Origin: Bacteroidota bacterium
GTDB taxonomy: Bacteria > Bacteroidota > Kryptoniia > Kryptoniales > JAKASW01
Reading direction: 5' to 3'
DNA: 5,809 bases
Assembly: GCA_021796055.1 (NCBI GenBank)
Contig: JAJYOS010000457.1
Span: 1 to 5,809, forward strand
The position numbers and the translations under genes were made by a program. This document shows positions 5,783 through 5,809 of the stretch, piece after piece. Within the stretch, counting starts at the first letter, position 1. Every line of letters starts with the position of its first letter. The notes below the pieces were generated by a model. It did not search any database. It worked only from the letters and a program-made list of their open reading frames with translations, and was not told where the DNA came from.

Positions 5783-5809
5783 ATGTCGGAAAGCACTAAC
5801 ATGGCAAGA
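5783..5809 (+). CDS. 5' end of a + strand gene cut by the window edge
   Basis: GAGGAG at 5771-5776 lies 6 nt before ATG 5783, and the frame reads MSESTNMAR up to the edge. An in-frame ATG at 5801 is an alternative start. It is preceded by GGAAA and is nearly identical in context to the start of the divergent 91-residue gene, which also begins Met-Ala-Arg. The strong Shine-Dalgarno favours 5783. Nine codons are too few to name a product. It is transcribed away from the 91-residue gene. Confidence 0.5.
5788..5809 (+). repeat. Right copy of the 22-bp inverted repeat, running to the window edge
   Basis: GGAAAG followed by CACTAACATGGCAAGA matches the reverse complement of 5628-5649 at 21 of 22 positions. 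The match reaches the last base of the window, so its true length to the right is unknown. On the left it ends at 5788. The flanking 138 nt between the copies are not palindromic. Confidence 0.9.

Noticed and set aside
1..5809. CRISPR array, tRNA/rRNA, insertion sequence or toxin-antitoxin pair
   Set aside because: No spaced direct repeats, cloverleaf, transposase motif or paired small genes of those kinds were seen.

Overview
This window reads as bacterial chromosome with moderate GC content, almost fully coding, carrying part of a heme (tetrapyrrole) biosynthesis operon on the + strand. The readable order is hemY (also called hemG; protoporphyrinogen oxidase), hemB (porphobilinogen synthase), an extended-SDR NAD(P)-dependent epimerase/reductase, a 48-residue small ORF, then hemL (glutamate-1-semialdehyde aminomutase). 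HemL means 5-aminolevulinate is made by the C5 (glutamyl-tRNA) route, so an alphaproteobacterial-type ALA synthase organism is unlikely. The SDR subtype, a small two-helix protein resembling DUF3098, and a SIMPL/DUF541 gene remnant would fit the Bacteroidota/Ignavibacteriota (FCB) group. That placement is inferred from protein style only and is weak.

Layout: 1-54 is the tail of something upstream that cannot be identified. 55-4900 is a tightly packed + strand block. hemY and hemB are 4 nt apart. hemB and the SDR gene are separated by 41 nt that hold a perfect 11-bp hairpin covering the SDR ribosome binding site. The SDR gene, the small ORF and hemL are chained by two ATGA stop/start overlaps, which points to translational coupling. 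HemL makes 5-aminolevulinate, HemB condenses two molecules of it to porphobilinogen, and HemY performs the penultimate or late oxidation of the porphyrinogen ring. The roles of the SDR protein and the 48-residue protein are unknown.

4936-5291 is a broken SIMPL-domain (DUF541) gene. Its N-terminal third and its C-terminal tail are both recognisable but sit in different frames, joined at about 5178-5181, as expected from one out-of-frame internal deletion. 5292-5360 holds an imperfect hairpin. On the - strand, 5361-5636 encodes a 91-residue basic protein with two membrane helices.

5637-5782 is a divergent intergenic region with a sigma70-like promoter facing each way. The window ends a few codons into a + strand gene (5783 onward). 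The start regions of these two divergent genes share a 22-bp inverted repeat with one mismatch, so they may be paralogues, or the repeat may be a fold-back artefact if the window ends at a contig edge.

No RNA gene, CRISPR array, insertion sequence or complete unfamiliar system is visible. The least ordinary features are the double-coupled small ORF, the SIMPL deletion, the RBS-masking hairpin and the inverted repeat at the right edge.
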